Shown here: piece after piece, positions 6,084 through 7,950 of the stretch | How positions within the stretch are numbered: the first letter of the stretch is position 1 | Layout: each line of letters starts with the position of its first letter | Source of the DNA: a bacterium | GTDB lineage: Bacteria > Spirochaetota > UBA4802 > UBA5550 | Direction of reading: 5' to 3' | Assembly: GCA_024224995.1 (NCBI GenBank) | Contig: JAAENB010000307.1 | Coordinates: forward strand, 1-7,950 | DNA length: 7,950 bases | Made by a program: the position numbers and the translations under genes | Notes under the pieces: model-generated | Database searches by the model: none | Told to the model about the DNA's origin: nothing | What the model saw: only the letters and a program-made list of their open reading frames with translations

Positions 6084-6992
6084 TTAATTTAAAAAGACTT
6101 CGCTGGAGTGTTTTTTTACCAGTTCGATGTCTTTTTCGTATTTTAAGATCAGGTTAAGTGTGTCCACTGCTACTTCGTGCTTCAGGGACTCGTGTCCAAG
6201 AAGGAGAAGGGCTTTGGCCCAGTCAAGGGTCTCGCTAATGCTGGGTTCTTTTTTCAGCTGGAATTCACGTATTTTATGTACCGCTTTTACCACATCGGAG
6301 ATGAAATCGGTGCTGCATTCAGGTACTTTTAGTGTTACTATGCGCTCTTCAAGCTCCCGGGTGGGGTAGTCAATATATAAATGCAGACACCTTCTTTTGA
6401 GAGCGTCGGACATTTCACGGGCATTATTGGAAGTGAGTATTACAAAGGGCTTTTTCTTTGCCTGTATGGTCCCTATTTCCGGGATTGTTACCTGGAAATC
6501 GGAGAGTACTTCCAGTAAAAAGGCCTCAAACTCGGAGTCCGATTTATCGATCTCATCGATCAATAATACGGTCTGCTTCTCTCCGGCTATGGACTTTAAT
6601 ATTGGCCGCGGGATGAGAAATTTCTCAGAGAAAAATACATCCTCAGTTTCAGTGAGCTTATTTACTGCCGCTGCTACAGTCTCTTCTTTGTCCAGCATTG
6701 CCGACAATTTATCTTTTAATATCTGGGTATACAAAAGCTGCTTTGCGTATTCCCACTCATATAGGGCTTTTGCCTCATCAAGGCCTTCATAACACTGCAT
6801 CCTGATGAGCTCTATATTAAGAGCCTGTGCCACGCATTTGCCCAGCTCTGTCTTTCCTACCCCGGCAGGTCCTTCCACCAGTACGGGTTTTTCCATTTTA
6901 AGCGCCAGGTAAACTGTTGTGGCTATCTCTTTTGAGGCTATATATTTCTGCCCTGCTAATGCTTCTACTGTACTTTCTATATCCTTGAACAT
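6084..6992 (-). CDS. MoxR-family AAA+ ATPase
   Basis: 302 residues from the ATG at 6992, typical for MoxR/CoxD-type ATPases. Counting from that Met, the Walker A motif GPAGVGKT is at 41-48, Walker B LLIDEID at 143-149, sensor 1 LTSNNAREMS at 186-195 and the arginine-finger region LKRRC at 198-202. The C-terminal helical lid (about 250-265) carries the usual S-x-x-E-T-L-D-W-A-K-A-L. It lacks a signal or membrane segment, so it is cytoplasmic. Family knowledge: MoxR ATPases form rings and act with VWA proteins as dedicated chaperones; a CoxE-type VWA gene lies directly downstream. A GTG three codons upstream (7001) is in frame, but it is itself part of GGTGA, a Shine-Dalgarno correctly spaced 5 bases before the ATG, so the ATG is preferred. 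It is driven by the promoter at 7033-7062 and probably co-transcribed with the VWA gene through the two hairpins. Confidence 0.93.
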   Translation of the reverse strand: MFKDIESTVEALAGQKYIASKEIATTVYLALKMEKPVLVEGPAGVGKTELGKCVAQALNIELIRMQCYEGLDEAKALYEWEYAKQLLYTQILKDKLSAMLDKEETVAAAVNKLTETEDVFFSEKFLIPRPILKSIAGEKQTVLLIDEIDKSDSEFEAFLLEVLSDFQVTIPEIGTIQAKKKPFVILTSNNAREMSDALKRRCLHLYIDYPTRELEERIVTLKVPECSTDFISDVVKAVHKIREFQLKKEPSISETLDWAKALLLLGHESLKHEVAVDTLNLILKYEKDIELVKKHSSEVFLN

Positions 6993-7032
6993 GAATATCA
7001 CCGTTTATTTTTCTTAATATAACTAATAGGGT

Positions 7033-7062
7033 ATTATCCTTCAAAATTGCCCTTTTTGGCAA
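7033..7062 (-). promoter_or_regulatory. sigma70-like promoter of the moxR-type gene
   Basis: On the minus strand TTGCCA (7062-7057, 5 of 6 matches) is followed after 18 bases by GATAAT (7038-7033, 5 of 6). The start site would be near 7026, giving a leader of roughly 30-35 bases. A dyad TTGCC/GGCAA (7047-7051 and 7058-7062, six-base spacer) overlaps the -35 element and could be an operator. Confidence 0.6.
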
Positions 7063-7101
7063 GGAATATATAATTAAATATATAAAAAGAGATAAAAAAA
7101 G

Positions 7102-7136
7102 AGATAAAAAAAAGAGGAGATTACTCTCCTCTTTTT
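7102..7136 (-). terminator. intrinsic terminator of the lipoprotein gene
   Basis: Arms 7109-7120 and 7125-7136 pair perfectly over 12 bp around a 4-base loop (TTAC on the plus strand). On the minus strand the stem runs straight into a T-tract and further T-rich repeats (TTTTTTTATCTC units, 7083-7108). It lies 44 bases past the lipoprotein stop codon. The A5/T5 ends let it work in both directions, but only the minus strand has a gene to end. Confidence 0.88.
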
Positions 7137-7179
7137 GGGCTTTTAATGCGTTGGGGGCGCTTTAAATTCGATTTTGATG

Positions 7180-7707
7180 TTAGAATAGTTCTACATTTTT
7201 GAATAGTTCTGCCATTATAGTGCAGTTTTCAACAGCTGCGGCAATTGCCGTAGTATTGGATTTTGATAATTTAATTATTTTGGTTCCTTCAGTAATGGTT
7301 AAGTTGTCTCCCGATAGAGTATAGTCGAAGGTTGTTCCGCTATCCGTTACTTTCATTGTATTATTAACTTCATCAATGGTGGTTGATTTGTCATAAGTTG
7401 GACAGTAGTTCATGCCTGTATATGGCATTGGTGCGGTGAGCGTAATATCTACATAGACTCTAATCACCTGATTGTCAATTGAAAGATATATGGTTCCGCT
7501 GTATGCGACTGTACCGGTACCACTAATAGGAACCGGATTTCCATCCTCTTCCAGACTATCCATCTTCCAGACCCCGTCAATTGAAGTTGTAACGACATCG
7601 CCGCCGCCACCCCCGCCGCCATTATCATCAGAAAAGCATCCGGCAAAGAATAGTAGAGCTGCGAAAATTGTTAAGAAAATTGAGATTGTTTTGAAAAATT
7701 TGTTCAT
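7180..7707 (-). CDS. small lipoprotein, possibly lipocalin-like
   Basis: 175 residues from the ATG at 7707. A basic N-terminus (MNKFFK) and hydrophobic core end in LLFFAGC, a lipobox with Cys24 as the lipidated residue. Phe at -3 is relaxed compared with the enterobacterial consensus. Residues 30-36 are seven consecutive glycines, a flexible tether. The mature domain (about 42-150) is rich in short beta-strand patterns and begins with D-G-V-W-K (44-48). A G-x-W near the first strand is typical of lipocalin-like folds, but similarity is weak and no specific ligand can be named. Cys102 and Cys162 could form a disulfide. An upstream ATG at 7770 is in frame, but it would bury the signal peptide, and the ATG at 7707 has its own strong RBS. 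It is a single-gene unit with its own terminator. It would be exported and membrane-anchored. Confidence 0.8.
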   Translation of the reverse strand: MNKFFKTISIFLTIFAALLFFAGCFSDDNGGGGGGGDVVTTSIDGVWKMDSLEEDGNPVPISGTGTVAYSGTIYLSIDNQVIRVYVDITLTAPMPYTGMNYCPTYDKSTTIDEVNNTMKVTDSGTTFDYTLSGDNLTITEGTKIIKLSKSNTTAIAAAVENCTIMAELFKNVELF

Positions 7708-7713
7708 GGAGAA

Positions 7714-7720
7714 CCCCCTT
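7714..7720 (-). promoter_or_regulatory. ribosome binding site of the lipoprotein gene
   Basis: AAGGGGG on the minus strand, 6 bases before the ATG at 7707. It selects this ATG over the in-frame ATG at 7770. No convincing promoter pair was found between 7721 and 7840. Confidence 0.7.
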
Positions 7721-7839
7721 GGTTTAAAAATAGTATTATTAAATGGGCGGAATATCGGAGAGTCTGTCATGTTAGATACGGCGTCTGAAAGGTCAATGAT
7801 TTTTTTATCTCTCTCTCAAGAAACTCTTTTTGCTTGTGC

Positions 7840-7943
7840 GCGGGCGTAGAAGCATGGGCTCTTTGGATTGCTGCGGAACTCCCTCCGGTCAAACAGTCCT
7901 CACAACCCAAAGAGCCCATACTTCTACGCCAGATGCAGCCCGC
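7840..7943. repeat. long quasi-palindrome with structured loop (IR5)
   Basis: Arms 7843-7866 and 7907-7930 pair over 24 positions with one mismatch (C7853 against A7920). TTG (7868-7870) can pair with CAA (7903-7905). Within the 40-base interior CTG/CAG (7871-7873, 7894-7896) and CGGA/TCCG (7874-7877, 7884-7887) can form a further hairpin. GCGGGC (7840-7845) can alternatively pair with GCCCGC (7938-7943), lengthening the base. It lies upstream of the lipoprotein gene; the gene beyond it is outside the window. The architecture resembles IR2. Confidence 0.85.
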
Positions 7944-7950
7944 AGTACTA

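Noticed and set aside
6397..6792. 131-residue plus-strand frame opposite the MoxR-type gene
   Set aside because: Antisense shadow of the AAA+ core, serine-rich composition typical of reverse-complement reading.
6084..7001. GTG at 7001 as start of the MoxR-type gene
   Set aside because: No Shine-Dalgarno precedes it, and the GTG itself forms GGTGA at the right distance before the ATG at 6992.
7180..7770. Longer lipoprotein reading frame starting at 7770
   Set aside because: It would add 21 residues before a complete signal peptide and ignore the strong AAGGGGG site before the ATG at 7707.
7472..7849. 125-residue reading frame on the plus strand
   Set aside because: It is antisense to the lipoprotein gene; its proline run mirrors the glycine tract, and it has no independent support.

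Overview
The window reads as chromosomal DNA of a diderm (Gram-negative-type) bacterium with moderate GC. It has no rRNA, tRNA, transposase, phage gene or CRISPR array. Pointers to a diderm host are an exported TPR protein and a lipoprotein with a relaxed lipobox (Phe at -3). Together with the SpoIIE-phosphatase/STAS pair, this would suit a spirochaete or a related environmental lineage. That placement is a weak inference; no marker gene is present.

Layout: (1) Positions 1-296 are non-coding and unusually structured, with a 20-bp perfect hairpin, a 12-bp palindrome and a ~105-bp branched quasi-palindrome, followed by a sigma70-like promoter. (2) Positions 297-3940 (+) hold an exported TPR protein and a two-TM HAMP/PP2C (SpoIIE-type) phosphatase, separated by a 62-bp gap with four copies of a TCGARGT heptamer. 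(3) Positions 3937-4260 (-) hold a STAS anti-sigma-factor antagonist, convergent with the phosphatase; the two stop codons interlock on four bases. (4) Positions 4481-6992 (-) hold a MoxR-type AAA+ ATPase followed by a CoxE-type VWA protein. The gap between them is filled by two very long perfect hairpins. (5) Positions 7180-7707 (-) hold a small lipoprotein with its own strong terminator. (6) Positions 7840-7943 hold another long quasi-palindrome.

How the genes fit together: the phosphatase and STAS protein form a plausible partner-switching module (phosphatase dephosphorylates antagonist), fed by an extracytoplasmic sensor region; no RsbW-type kinase or sigma factor lies in the window. MoxR and CoxE-VWA form a classic chaperone-like pair acting on an unknown client. 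The lipoprotein seems independent.

The most interesting signal is non-coding: five long inverted repeats, all intergenic. The two between moxR and the VWA gene share an identical 16-nt loop in opposite orientation, while their arms differ by paired changes that keep pairing perfect. They look like members of a structured repeat family.
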